Below, in pieces: positions 48,360 through 60,106 of a stretch of DNA of 64,000 bases; position 1 is the stretch's first letter; each line of letters starts with the position of its first letter. The stretch spans positions 1 through 64,000 of the forward strand of contig JANCIK010000014.1 of the NCBI GenBank assembly GCA_028532985.1, in the 5' to 3' direction. The position numbers and the translations under genes were made by a program. The notes beneath the pieces are model-generated. The model was not told where the DNA came from. It did no database searches and saw only the letters and a program-made list of their open reading frames with translations. This stretch comes from Stropharia rugosoannulata (lineage: Eukaryota; Basidiomycota; Agaricomycetes; Agaricales; Strophariaceae).

Positions 48360-51300
48360 ATGCCCGCATCTCGAACGAACAAAAAAAAAATTTGCCGCTG
48401 CAAACCAACTTGCGGCAAATTATTAGCATATAGAACGCGCATGTCACATTATGCAGCACTTACAACTAGCCCTCAAAAGGCTCGTCGACAGTCGTCTTGC
48501 AGTCCAGACGCGGACTATTTTCCAGCAGCCGTTAGTGATTCGGATGAAATTGAGGAGCTACAGGACCGGGACGAAAGCCCCTACATCGACACCGTGGAGG
48601 GTTCTGACGAGAAGAAAGTTGCGACAAGACACGTCGCTTGGAAAGATGCCGTTGAATATATCGAAGAAGAGGAGCTTGATAGCGACTCGTCTTGCAATGT
48701 CGACTTCACACAGGAGTACGAGAGTCTTTCAGAGCACAGCCAGGATGAGCAGTTGAACGACTGCCTTGCTGTCCAAGGAAAGGCTGATAGCAACATTTTG
48801 GCAGGCGATGAGGGGGATGGTTTTTGGCAAGACGACACCAGTCTGGAGGATAATGAGGAACATCCAGCGCACTTGGATGGACAAAACGACAGCACCGATG
48901 AAAGTCAGTCCTGCAGGACATGTGAAGGGACAGCACAAAGTGAGAATGAGGCTTATGAATCAGACGCCGAAGCTTTTGTTCAAACCCAAGAAATCGACGA
49001 CTCCGACCGTATGAGCGTTGCAGTGAATGATGACAAATCAGGACAGGATGAAGTCGACAGCAACACAGAAAGTAGCACGTCCGAGTCTACGGACACCGAT
49101 AGTGATGATCATGACCATAATGGAGATGGATGGGTATACTATGAAGATGAAGAGACTAACTGGGAGGAATGTGATGAACAGGAGCATATTTCAGAATCGA
49201 TGGCCGCTAACCAAAGAGAAGTCGATGAAATTGAAAAGATGCTAGACCTCGACGAGCAGGCTGCACTCTGGGCTCAATGTAAGCGGATCTGTTCTTCTAG
49301 AGATATATAGAATAACTCACATTGGCAGTAAAAACCGAATTGACCAAGGAGGACCTGGCCAATATACGCGCTTTCAAACTTCGAATGTTATCCAAGATGT
49401 CAGATACTGCTTACGAACTACTGCGACAAGCCTTCAGTGAGAACTTGGAACTGTTGACGCTCTACCGATGCACGTACCGGTTGGCTATGTTGTCGAAAGT
49501 GGAGCCTAAGTGGTATGACTGTTGCGTCAATTCCTGTGTGTGCTATACCGGGAAGTACGCAAATTCATCAAGGTGCATCGAATGCAAAGAGCTTCGATAT
49601 CAGGCCAACGGAACCAAGCCTCGTCGTCAATTTTGCTACCTTCCACTTATCCCTCGCCTACAGAACCTGTTCAAGAATGAGAAATACATTAAAAACATGT
49701 ACTATCAGCATAATTACCAACCCAGCGACGATAGCATATCCGACGTGTTTGACGGCGAACACTATCGCAATTTGCTGAAGAAGAGAGTAAAGGTCGATGG
49801 CCACAGATTAGAGCACAAGTACTTTTCCGACAAGCGAGATATTGCCTTTGCCACTTCGTTGGATTCCTACCTGCTCCACAAAAAATCCCGACGAGGCGGT
49901 CCATCAGCGACACCAATCACAATTCAGCTGTACAACCTACCTCCTGAAATACGAACAAGAATCGAAAACATAATCTGCGTTGGTATAATTCCTGGGCCTC
50001 ATCAACCTAAACATCTAGACTCTTTCTTGGCTCCCTTTGAGGAAGAATGCGTCAAGCTGGCGAGGGGCGTTAGAACGTTCGATTGTAGCAAGCGGTGCAT
50101 CTTCGACTTGCATGCATACAATCTCTTTCCTATCGGTGACACGGTTGCGATAGAGAAAATCATGTGCTTGAAGGGTCATAATAGCTTTTACCCCTGTCGG
50201 GCCTGCAAGATCCAAGCCGTCTGTGATCATACCTCCAAGAAAAAGACTTACTATGCAGCATTAAAATCGAAAGATAAATCATATGATCCCAGGAACCTGC
50301 CTTTGCGCAAGCACAAGGACTGGAAGGTGGCGGTGAATAGTATAGCTAAAGCGACGTCTACTGCGCATGCCAATCATATTGCACAATCACTAGGAATCAA
50401 AGGAACGCCTGGTTTCAGTCGTGTTCATTCAATGGACTATGTGCGGGGCTCACCGTGGGACTGGATGCATCTGGTTCTCGAAAATATTCTTAAAGCATTG
50501 TTCTATCTCTGGCAGGGAAGATATAAATTCCTCGACGATGGAAAGGAAGACTATATCATACCTGACAGCATCTGGGAAGATATTGGCGAAGAAACAGAAG
50601 CGGCAGTAGCATCCATCCCCGCAGCGTTCGTGCGCAGGCTAGGCAACCCAGTTAAAGACAGCGGCTCCATGACTGCTGAGGGCTGGTCGTTCTGGTTCAT
50701 GTATATTGCCCCGGCTGTCCTCAAAGGTCGGTTTGCGAAGAATAAGTACTACAAACATTTTATAGATCTCGTTACGATCATGAAATGCTGCATTCAGTTT
50801 ACAATAACGAGGGACGAAGTCGATGATCTGGAAACCAAAATAATCAGTTGGGTCGAACGGTTTGAAGCGTAAGGGAATTTCAACATACTACTTTCATTAA
50901 CTGACGCACCATTTGGCAGATTATACTACCAGTACAATCCTCGCCGTCTATCAGTTTGCACCCTGAACATTCATGGACTGCTGCATCTCGCTGATAATAT
51001 TCGATTTTGCGGTCCTGTATGGTGTACTTGGGCGTTCTGGTTGGAAAGGTATTGCGGTTATGCTCAAGCTGGATTAAAGTCAAAAGTTGCACCGTGGACA
51101 AATCTAAACAATTGTTTGATTCAGAAGGCTTACCTCGAGCAGATCAACATACTATATGATCTCAAGGATCCCCTATCCACCACAGAAAAGGCTCTATCAC
51201 ACGCGACGAGAGGATATTGCCTGAATATCCGTTGACTATTCTACGCCCTCCACAACAATCTTCCTTTGTTCTGGATGACTTGAAGAACAAAAGAATAGCC

Positions 51301-51870
51301 ACCTATTTTAAACATGTCATAGACCGAAATGCTGGCGATATTCGAAAATGGTTACCTCAAACTGTCGTATCATGGGGGAAGGTCAGAATTGCTAATGGAG
51401 GAGATAAAATCCACTCCGCATCGGCAGTCTACAACAAAGACAAAGGCCGCGATATGTCGTATGTTCGGGTAAGCTTGAGAAATAATTTGTTTAAGCGTTA
51501 TATTCACGTCCTCTAGTACGAGGTTCTTACCCATGATGCGTCGGCACAGGAGGTTTGCTACGGCAGGCTCGAACGCATTCTTCAAATTGAACTGCCCAAC
51601 AAGAAGTTCTGGAGAGATCAAAGGGGTAAGACACTGTTATTAGCACTGATTACGCCGTGCAAGACGTTCGGATTGGACGCTACAATTGAACTCACTCATT
51701 ATACCAAAGAATCTGCACCAGTCATTACAGACATCCAAGCGATATCATCCGTTGTTGGGCGAGTCAAATCGCGACAGAGGTGGTCTATTATTGACCGAAG
51801 CTCAGCGTATGCGAGGACAGAATTCGTATCGGATTTAGACTTACGTGTAGAAGACATTGAAGACAATTAA
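48360..51870 (+). CDS. Tnp2-type CACTA transposase, one frame break
   Basis: DDE-superfamily transposase (Tnp2/Transposase_21 family). Exon 1, 48360-49278, starts with a putative zinc motif (CRCKPTCGKLLAYRTRMSHY) and an acidic linker. Exon 2, 49329-50868, has CVCYTGKYANSSRCIECKE, FCYLPLIPRLQNLF, IICVGIIPGPHQPKHLDSFL, GHNSFYPCRACKI and SPWDWMHLVLENI. Exon 3, from 50920, has NIHGLLHLADNIRFCGPVW, followed by a Tnp2-like tail (ITPCKTFGLDATIELTHY, VVGRVKSRQRWSIIDRSSAY) ending at 51868-51870. Between about 51184 and 51215 the frame must shift by one base to reach ILPEYPLTILRPPQQ. No GT-AG pair explains it, so the copy may be inactive. Its strand matches the cargo genes. Confidence 0.85.
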
Positions 51871-51912
51871 TGATACAGATTTGCTGCATTTATTCGTGCA
51901 AATTACGTGTGT

Positions 51913-52147
51913 AGGCGACGCGAAGTCAACCTTGAAAGTAGCAGACGCGAAGTCTATGCCATTGCAGAAGTAGACGACGCGAAGTCAATCTACTGTTCCC
52001 CCTGGGTCTTCTAGACATTGCGGATTTCGTCTTGTGAGTAGCCTTCTGTGGTCTAACGAGGATGTGGGCAACGCAGAGTCAGCCCTGCCAGTGGCAGACG
52101 CGAAGTCAATGCCACATAAGACTAGACGACGCGAAGTCAATCTAGTC
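51913..52147 (+). repeat. Hairpin array, five units with shared core (plus orientation)
   Basis: The core is GACGCGAAGTCAA (one unit GACGCGAAGTCTA), often preceded by C. Each is enclosed by a different complementary stem: AGG/CCT (51913-51932), GCA/TGC (51941-51959), AGTAGA/TCTACT (51969-51994), GTGGCA/TGCCAC (52091-52115), GACTAGA/TCTAGTC (52120-52147). Within the core, GAC pairs with GTC around a GCGAA loop. Stems vary in sequence while staying complementary. The array begins 43 bases after the transposase stop codon. Confidence 0.85.
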
Positions 52148-52214
52148 GGCGTCAAGGGAATGTGGAGGGGGGGATGCGCCAAGGGGCCTGTAGCTGAAGC
52201 TGACGTAGTGGACG

Positions 52215-52640
52215 TGAGGGATGGAGGGTCTTCATCCCTCGTTTTCTTCCTTTTCTTCTTCGTCGTCGTCGTCCTCGGCAGCAGAGGAAGCAGGAGAGGG
52301 AGAGGAGAGGGAGAGGGGAATGGGACGAGGAGAGGGAGAGGGAATGGGACTTAATCAGGACTTAATCAGCAAGTGGCCGGACGGTCGCTGCCCCAACTCG
52401 TTTCAATCTCCGCTCGTCATTTCAAGCAGAGCTTGAAATGACTTGTATGTCGCACGGGCCAAGATATCTTCCGCCATCACTCTCCTCCCCCACCCAACTT
52501 CCGTTGCGTTCTCTCCCCACCCCCCTTCTACCCCCTCTCCCCGTACTTTCCCTCTCCCACCCTCCCTCCGACGACGACGAAGACGAAGACTGAGGGAAGA
52601 AGACCCTCCGACCCCCCCTTCCTTCCTCATCTCGCCCTGA
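52215..52640. repeat. Imperfect inverted repeat with a 12-bp central palindrome
   Basis: The centre is GTCATTTCAAGC, AGA, then its complement (52416-52442). Outward, GGAGGGTCTTC near 52223 mirrors its complement near 52600, and a TTCGTCGTCGTCG stretch near 52258 mirrors CGACGACGACGAA near 52572. It lies between the two oppositely oriented hairpin arrays. Confidence 0.7.
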
Positions 52641-52725
52641 CGACGGACGACCTCGATACGCGCCTCATCCGCCGCCCGGCTTGGCTACGAAGACCACAAC
52701 CGCACAAAGAACAACGACCCCTGCC

Positions 52726-52733
52726 TATAAAAA
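52726..52733 (+). promoter_or_regulatory. TATA-like box TATAAAAA
   Basis: It lies 260 bases before the ATG at 52993. If used, the three inverted hairpins fall in the 5' leader (or a leader intron) of that gene. Confidence 0.3.
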
Positions 52734-52755
52734 GTGAGTTTGTTTTCTATGCTCT

Positions 52756-52830
52756 GGGATTGACTTCGCGTCGTCCCGCCTGGAATGACTTCGCGTCTTC
52801 CACCTCAAAGGGTTAGACTTTGCGTCACCC
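52756..52830 (-). repeat. Hairpin array, three units in opposite orientation
   Basis: The cores read TTGACTTCGCGTC or a variant on the plus strand. Stems: GGGA/TCCC (52756-52777), TGGAA/TTCCA (52781-52802), GGGT/ACCC (52810-52830). The last unit carries GCAAA in place of GCGAA when read on the minus strand, which still fits a GNRA-like loop. The array lies in the 5' flank of the next gene, downstream of a TATA-like box. Confidence 0.85.
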
Positions 52831-52992
52831 ACTTTTTCGGACCAGCGGCGACACAGTGCAGGCCGTAGCTCGCCCGGTGCAGAGGGTTGGGCCTCACTGC
52901 TCTTGTCCGTGGACCCGCGACTCGCCCGGACACACCGCCCTGGACGACGGAATTCAACCAACACTTACAAAACTATGCTAGCATAGATCGAC

Positions 52993-55154
52993 ATGACCGT
53001 TGTAAGGCCTGAAGACCTTCGCAAAAGCCCGGAAATTCTCTTGAAGCAGGCGCAGCCATGGATGCGTATGTTCTTGCTTCGCTCTGCTATCTTTTGGATG
53101 TTAACCGACATTTATTTAGCTATTTCTGACGCCTTTACTGGCAAAGTGGGTGCTGTAATTAACGAGGGCACGCACTTCATCATTTCTCCCAACATGGACT
53201 ACATTCCTCATCCCTCAACCACCTCCACTACAACGATAAAGATGGACTGCCGATGGGGCGACAGGGACCCTCTAAACTGGCCTGATTGTTACTATGAATA
53301 CAATTGTCACTTCCCCGCCATCCCACAACACCGGCCTGGGCTGGATCTTGCAAAAGACGACGATGCTGTTGTACACATTGACTTCTCACCTGATTTTTTT
53401 GTATCGGTTTTGACTACACTGGCTGGCTTAGGCCATCTGCGCTCTGACGTCTTGTCTGCCATGCGCAAGGTGCTTTCAAAATATCGAGATGACTGGGCAA
53501 AAGTCAAGGAGCAGCAGGGCAGCAGGACGCCATTACTCTCTATACTTGCTCAGAATCTGGCCCTCGGCGTTGATCTCCTGGAGCGACTGCCGATGTCAAG
53601 AAAGCAAGTTCAGTACCTCTTCCGATTTTACCAACGACAAATGTTGGAGGCCGTGGCTCTCTGTCATTATCTTCTTGTCATAAAACCCAGGATGGAAGAG
53701 CTAGAACCAGACCTGGCAAGAACACAGCGCGAGCCAGAGAAGCTAATGGGCACCTTTTTTTATAATCCACGCTTTGCCCATGCGTTTTGGAGAGCCGCAG
53801 TTCCTGTTTGGATAGTGTTTCCAGCTAGCATGGCTGGCTCCATACACGTTGACAAGCTTGTGCAGCCTAGGTATAGCCAGGAAGTCAGAATAGAAATGGT
53901 TGATCACCCAGCACACAGCAGCGTTTATTTTTGTGGAAGCGACCCACTGGAGAGATACAAGTTCATGATGGAATACACACGGCGCTATCTTACTGGCTCG
54001 AACCCTTTCTACGTACCTACAGGACCTTCCGCAATGGGCTCCTTCGGCGCAGTTACAGCTCCATCCGCATCAACTGCTGAGGGTTCGACATCACATGGTG
54101 GCCCTGTGCGCACACAGCAAGAAAAATCTTCAAGAAACGCCCGGCCATGTACGTATCCGTACCCTTAACTTCATGTTATACTTTCTTATCTAGAATAGAT
54201 TCCAAGTCGTTAAACAGGCCTACAGCAAGCACAAGTGGGAGGGACAAGTTCATGGATATCCAGGACGTCCTATTGCCCGAATCCCTGCCTGCCTGGGCAG
54301 CTGCACTGCCGAAAGTTGATCGTAGTCCGTCCAGACTGATCCAGAAAGCATCAGGCCCTTCCATTGGTTATGCGCTTCCAGACCCCGTACTTTTCGTATC
54401 GCCCACCTCAGACGATCGTAAAGCGCTCTTCTTCACAAATTGGCTAAAAAATTGCCTAGCCCTTTTGTATCGTCTAAGTGCTCCTGATATTAAACCTGCA
54501 ACTATCTCCTCCCAAATGTGGCGCAATCTGTTGGGGTCTTCACTGGAATCTACTGATAAGCAAGGGCCAAGCGCGCCAGCAACACGAACTGCGAAACGGA
54601 AGATGTTGGTCCAGGATATTCTGGCAGAGTGCATCAGCGCACTAGAAAACGTGTCTATTTGTCCCGACAGTGACGCCAATAGCGTCTGGTGGAAGGAAAC
54701 TGAAATAAAAGCAGGACAGCTACCTCCTCCTGCCGTAGCACGCAAGATTCTTTGGGAAATATCAGAAGCCAGTTTTCGCCTTGAATTTGCTGGTATTGAT
54801 CGAACAGCTTGTGTAGACGATGTTCCAAAGGATGTTCGCGAGGAAATGATAGGGAGGTGCTTCCGTGAAGGGTATTCATCAGTTGTAGTTCATACGGAAA
54901 GTGGACGGAAGGGTTTACAGGCGGACTCTTGGGAGGAAAGGCGATCATACATGGCTCATTTTGCTCATGTTCTTTCGACCTGGAAGGGCTTCAGGGAGTA
55001 TGCGACTTCGAAAGGGTTTACAAATTTGCCGCTGCGTCCCGAAGCCATGGATGAATCGGCTACTCTCGCGGCAGAGTCCTTTCTAGCATTATTTTATTTA
55101 CAGACATTCTATGACTACTTTGGCAGACCGGTGATTCTTCCTCGTCGCTTATAA
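52993..55154 (+). CDS. CACTA cargo protein A, conserved Agaricomycete family of unknown function
   Basis: Two exons, with an intron between a GTATCC donor near 54154 and a CTAG acceptor near 54194, joining ...NARPCT to IDSKSLNRPTAS. About 710 residues. The N-terminal half has an aromatic-rich block (QPWMRMFLLRSAIFWMLTDI) and Trp/Arg-containing helices (FYNPRFAHAFWRAAVPVWIV). A Ser/Thr-rich linker precedes the C-terminal half: LPAWAAALPKV, YALPDPVLFVSPTS, NWLKNCLALLYRLSA, ARKILWEISEASFRLEFAGI, and the terminal signature FYDYFGRPVILPRRL. I recall this C-terminal signature from many unannotated mushroom proteins. No catalytic motif is evident. Position inside the CACTA element, strand and spacing suggest mobile-element cargo or an accessory transposition factor; this is inference. 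Confidence 0.7.
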
Positions 55155-55259
55155 TATTTCTTTTTTTTTGTTCTAGTTTTATGAACATATTGGACACCTG
55201 TGAATGTATGCGTACAGGTAAGCTAGCTGCTTAGATAACATTGACAGCTGTCAAAGCCA

Positions 55260-55266
55260 GTATATA
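55260..55266 (+). promoter_or_regulatory. TATA-like box TATATAA
   Basis: 50 bases before the ATG at 55316, which has a good start context (CCACCATGG). Confidence 0.35.
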
Positions 55267-55315
55267 ACGCGTCGTGCCGCGAGTGTATCCCCCTGTTCAA
55301 CCATCATCTACCACC

Positions 55316-56167
55316 ATGGCGAAGAAGAATAGGAAAAGCAAGTCCAAGGGAAAGGCCTCCGAAGAAGACATTGACTGGCGTGCTGTAGCAGAGGAGATGA
55401 AAGCTAGGGCTGAAAAAGCAGAAGAAGAAAAAGGTTCGCTACACATCCATTCTTATCATTGTGTCTAACTATCTTATCAGCAACACTTCAAGGCCGTTTT
55501 TTAAAAAAAGAGGTACATGCAGAAAATAACATGCTCCGTATGCCCCCGGGTCAGCCAGGTCGCCCTGGACAGGGCGGCTATAAGGTCAGAAAGGCGTCAG
55601 GAATATCAGACAAGGCAGCTTGGAATTTCTTTGTGGTGCGTACAATATCTAATATATGCACACTTTATACTAATATCCAACCACCTAGGGTTACGTTAGA
55701 GCGGTGATGTCCACGAAAATCAATCTGTTGAAGTCGTTCAAGCATCAAAATGCTGCGAAAATGAAGATGGGTATTGCCGAAGTAAGTAAAATGCATATAC
55801 TCTATGACTATATGCTTATCTAGTCTACAGCTACAAAGCATATTTCCCATGTTAAGCCAGTATGAGCATGGGTGGATAATCACGGCCATAGTCAAACCGT
55901 GGATCACACGGAACAGTAAAAAGTATACCACAGAGCTAGCGAGGTACGGTCCTCGACTGGCCAAGGGTCCATCCAGTTCTGCCTTCAAATACGTACAGAA
56001 GCTGTTGGATATCAAGGCTGGGCTTCAGTGCGAGGCGTCTAGTAGCAACGAGTCGAGCAGTGAAGATGATGAGGAGCCGGCACGAAAGAAGAGGACGTGG
56101 GTGTTTCCTGTATCGAAGAACATCAGTAAATGTGGGACTTACTATACAGTACTTACTAGTATTATAT
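55316..56167 (+). CDS. CACTA cargo protein B, small basic coiled-coil-like protein
   Basis: Start MAKKNRKSKSKGKASEEDID, followed by an Ala/Glu/Lys helix. Introns at about 55434-55480, 55630-55688 and 55781-55831 join in frame. The middle reads QPGRPGQGGYKVRKASGISD, AAWNFF, GYVRAVMSTKINLLKSFKH, then LQSIFPMLSQYEHGWIITAI and ITRNSKKYTTELARYGPRL. The tail is acidic and then basic (SSSNESSSEDDEEPARKKR). It resembles small unannotated proteins with a GxxGGY...DK...Y motif order seen near transposons in Agaricomycetes; that recollection is not verified. The Ser/Asp stretch is also found in cargo protein C, so the two may share ancestry. Function unknown. Confidence 0.55.
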
Positions 56168-56169
56168 AA

Positions 56170-57409
56170 TGCCATAGCACCATAGAAAGGGTTCTTATCT
56201 ATTTAGCACGGCATAGCATAGGCTCATGTCTACATAGTAACTCAGCTACATTATGTAGAATTATATAACACTCTGTAGAATTATGTAGTACAGTACCAGT
56301 ACTTAAATTTGAGCTGCATCCAGGTAGATCAAGTGCTATAATATTGCTTATTACTTTATTCACACTTTATGTCTATTACAAATAGCATGATATTAAACTT
56401 ATATATGTAAGTACATGATAGTAGCTATATATTAAGGCCATGTCGAAGCTGCATCCATGTCGCAAATGTCATAGTCACCTGTCACAGCCATGTCATGTCA
56501 CCCTGGGGACAATACGGTTGTTTCGTAAGAGTGCGGGGTAGGCAGGGGCTGTTCCGTGATGCAGTGGGGTCGTATATGGTGTCTCATGGTGCATGGGTCT
56601 CGTGGTAGTCGCTTTGCAATGCAGCAGTAGACAGATTGGGGGATTCAGAAGTTACTCACCTATGCTTTACCCCTTTCCGTGCCTTTTCCCTCCTCCCTGC
56701 AGCTTCGTAGTCATCTTGTCATTGGCGTCATTGGTGTCATCGACATTGTTAAGGTGGTCGCACTATGGGGGAGAGGGAGGAGGAATTCGGTATGGTGGTG
56801 GTAGTGGATAAAGAGGGAATGGCTGCGACGTGGCAACAAATAGCCATGACACAGCCCTCGGAGATAGCCGAGCTATAGCGGTATATGTTATCTTTAGTTT
56901 AATTAAAATAAATGGTGGTTTGGCCTAAGTGGTTTATTGCGGGCTTCTACTACATTAGTCCTTTGAGGCTTGGGGTTCAATTCTTGCTGGTCGCATTTTT
57001 TAATAAGTTAGCATACATGCAATCTGGCTTGCCACTATTGTAACTTGTACGATACGTCGATATCACTATATCTACACGCAGTAAACTTTATTTAACTTAG
57101 TATATAGTGGTTCAACAGCCTGAAAGACATAACAAGATTTACGAACTTTGAAGACTGCTGAAACTATAACTGCCAATAGTCGTTATTAGATTAGTATTTA
57201 TGGCATAACATGCAGAGCCTATTATAGAGTACTACAACATGCTATATAATGATTATAATTATACTATATAGTGCTACGTGACTATGAGCCATTATAAGCC
57301 TAGCCTAATTACTATGACATGCTATGAGATTGTATGGTATTACTATGCCGTTCTATGAGATCATGTGGTATTATTATGACATGCTATGAGAAAATGAGTC
57401 GATTTACTG
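56170..57409. other. AT-rich spacer with short tandem repeats inside the CACTA element
   Basis: Contains a tRNA-like segment (listed separately) and, at 57230-57400, a short tandem repeat of about 37 bp (words CTATGAGA, TGGTATTA, TATGACATG). No gene seen. Confidence 0.45.
56918..57003 (+). ncRNA. tRNA-like pol III unit, possibly a SINE or pseudo-tRNA
   Basis: An A-box-like TGGCCTAAGTGG is followed about 55 bases later by a B-box-like GGTTCAATTC and then a run of six T (56996-57001). A clean cloverleaf cannot be drawn: the A box has one extra base and the acceptor stem does not pair well. It is more likely a tRNA-derived element than a functional tRNA. Confidence 0.35.
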
Positions 57410-60106
57410 ATGAAAGCCAAGAAGAAGAGCTTGGTACCAAAGAAGAAAGACTACAGCGACGAAGATAATGCGCTACCGACACCAAAGAAGGCTAATGTGA
57501 CGAAGAAAAAGCCAATACCAAAGGCCATTGAGAAGTCGCCCGTCTCGGGTACGCCTAAGAAGAAGAAGCATCAAGTTTCCGATACAGAGTCTAGTAGCAA
57601 CGAATCCAGCAGCAATGACTCCAAGAGCAATGACTCCAGCAGTGATGAGTCCAGCAGTGATGACGATGATATCTATGCTTTGCCAACACCAAAGAAGGCT
57701 AAGGCATCTGTTGCCACGAAGGCGCTCAGGAAGGAGCCATCAGTTACTGACGAGCCTGTACAGAAGAAAACCGAGGCAAAGACGCCCAGGAAAAGGAAAC
57801 AGGAGGACCCACAGCCAGTACCAAAGACAACCAGTGTACCTGCTACCTCCCAGAAAATCGAGAAGAAAAGACCATCTGCACCGAAGACACCCAAGAAGAA
57901 GAGGAAAGAGGCTGCCCCCCAACCTGATCCCATCGACGACGACGATGTGCAGCCAGCACAAAAGAAGACCCGGGCCTCGAAAAAATCCCAGAAGACGCAG
58001 CCTGCGTCTCAGGAAATTGACGCCTCAACTGCACCGAAGGCGTCGAAGAAGAAAACAAAGGCTGCCCCCCAACCTGATCCCATCGACGACGACGTGCAGC
58101 CAGCACAAAAGAAGACCCGGGCCTCGCCTGCCTCGACGAAAACAGTCGTTAATTCCCCATACAGCAGCGACGACGAAAATAGCAACGACGACGACGACAA
58201 TAAAGATGCGGATAGCGAATACAGGGATGGTGATAGTGGCCGTAGCGATGGGGAAAGCGACGATAACCTTCCGGTGTCAGGGAGGACGGCGATGCCGGAT
58301 GTCGAAATAGCACGCAAAGTTGGTCTGCTTTTTAAAAATGCAAATTCTAATTTATTTCATCAGACAAGAAAACGGTCGGCGAAGGAACTATCGCCTATTC
58401 TTGAGGAGTCAACTACGCCTCCATCAGTAGGCTTTTTCTATTTGATTACTTTTTAATTATATCTATTCTTATACTGGCTCGTAGAAAAGACAAAGGTCGG
58501 ATAAATCAAATTCTCCCGTCAGCAACCGTGACGATGAAAATGGAAAGAAAAAGGTCAGCTTTCAGCAATTACATGAATAGATTGATACCGACGGCTAGGT
58601 CAGAGAAAATGGTTGCGAGAGACATCTGACTTGCCAATACCCAAACGTCAAAAAATTGACGTCGACGAAACCACAGCCAAGAGGCTCAAACTTGAAAATC
58701 GGGTAATACTATTGATAGAAAAGAAAATCCTGAGGGAGTTTGTACTTCTAGGCGCAGCCAAATCACTCAAGCTCGACCATCAAGTTTTCCACGATGTGCT
58801 CAACGGTATCGATGAATCCAATCAGTTACAAATCCTTCGATTGTTGGCTGGCCAGCCCGGACCTGTAGCGAAAAAGCTGGATATTGCATGCGGACAGTGA
58901 GTGTATATGTACCCAGTGTACCTGGCTAATTGTCTGTAGCAATGGGCCTCTTCATCAGTTCTTTATCGCGGCTGTATTGATGGCTATACTTGCTCGTAGG
59001 TTCTCGTACTACCCTCCTAATAGTCTATTTACTTACCACTATGGGTAGCCGTGGAGCAGAATATCTTGGATCTGGTTGCCGCCTGGACCGCCTCGTACGC
59101 CGAAACAAACAAGAACCTCTGGGGCCGACTTGTCACTAAAGAATGGCTTTCTTTCGGCTTTGTTTGCTATCTGGTGCTCGCGCCCTATGTTATTGACTTG
59201 ATGTATAGCCAAGACGAAAAGACTAGCTTAGAAATTGCGCGAGACTTTCGCATGTCCGGCTCCGAATATGGACAAGCTTACTGCAGAATGGACCCGGAGG
59301 ACCCGTTATCCGATTACGAGTTTGCTGGAATGCGGGCGCGCTTTGCATCGCCGGAGTGGTCCTCGAAGGTGGATTCTGTTCAAAAATATATAGAGGAGAC
59401 ATACTTCGAAGTACGTATTCTTTTTTTGGTGATACTTGATTAATATATACAATGACCTTCACAGAATGAGTTTCGTGCGCCTTTCCAAATCGCAAATCTG
59501 GATGCATTCGTGCAGTGGACCTACAAAGACGGTAAAACATGGGCTGATCGTTGGACGTGGGACTCTGCTCGCAATAAATTGCGGATGCGAGTCGCCAATG
59601 ATCTTAGTGAGAAAGACATGCAGCTTTTACAATCCGGTGTCGTGCCTACGACGTCTAGCGTAGGGTCTCAGAAGCGAGGTCACCACTCTGGAAAGCGCGA
59701 TCAAGAAGAACGATCTCATCCTGGATCTTCAGCGTCCGCTACGGGTTCTCAGAAGCAGGGTCGCGACTCTGCAAAGCATGATCAAGAACGGCGACCCGAT
59801 GCTCGACCTTCGGCATCTGGCTCAGGTTCTCAGCGGGAAAGTTGCAATCCATTCAACATCATGGTAAAGACCAGAGAAGATTACAATCGTGCTTCAGGTC
59901 CGCAGTTTCAAGGACCTAAATTCCATCGCAAGACGTATTCGGTAACGTATACCATAAGCACTCAAGTGATATGTTGTCTAATGGACCTGTAGATCAATAT
60001 GTCGGCAGTGCCAAGCACACCGATTAACTCACGTTCTCCTCAGAATAGTCAGACTCTCAGGCGCTCTGGCCGTGTTCGGGAGCCTCCCCTCAGATATCGC
60101 GGATAA
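57410..60106 (+). CDS. CACTA cargo protein C, Lys/Ser-rich N-terminus and conserved C-terminal region
   Basis: The ATG at 57410 opens MKAKKKSLVPKKKDYSDEDN. The N-terminal 300 residues are low-complexity, with Lys/Arg, Ser/Asp and Pro runs, including a direct duplication of about 70 bp (APQPDPIDDD then VQPAQKKTRAS, at about 57920 and 58065). Introns at about 58430-58484, 58550-58605, 58898-58940, 58997-59048, 59411-59463 and 59942-59991 join helical exons: KRLKLENRVILLIEKKILRE, LDHQVFHDVLNGIDESNQ, GPLHQFFIAAVLMAILA, WGRLVTKEWLSFGFVCYLVL, DAFVQWTYKDGKTWADRW. The end reads TLRRSGRVREPPLRYRG. Nuclear localisation is likely. No named domain is recognised. Confidence 0.6.

Noticed and set aside
51913..52830. 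CRISPR-like array reading of the repeated core
   Set aside because: The cores are short, orientation flips, spacing is irregular, stems replace spacers, and the genome is eukaryotic.
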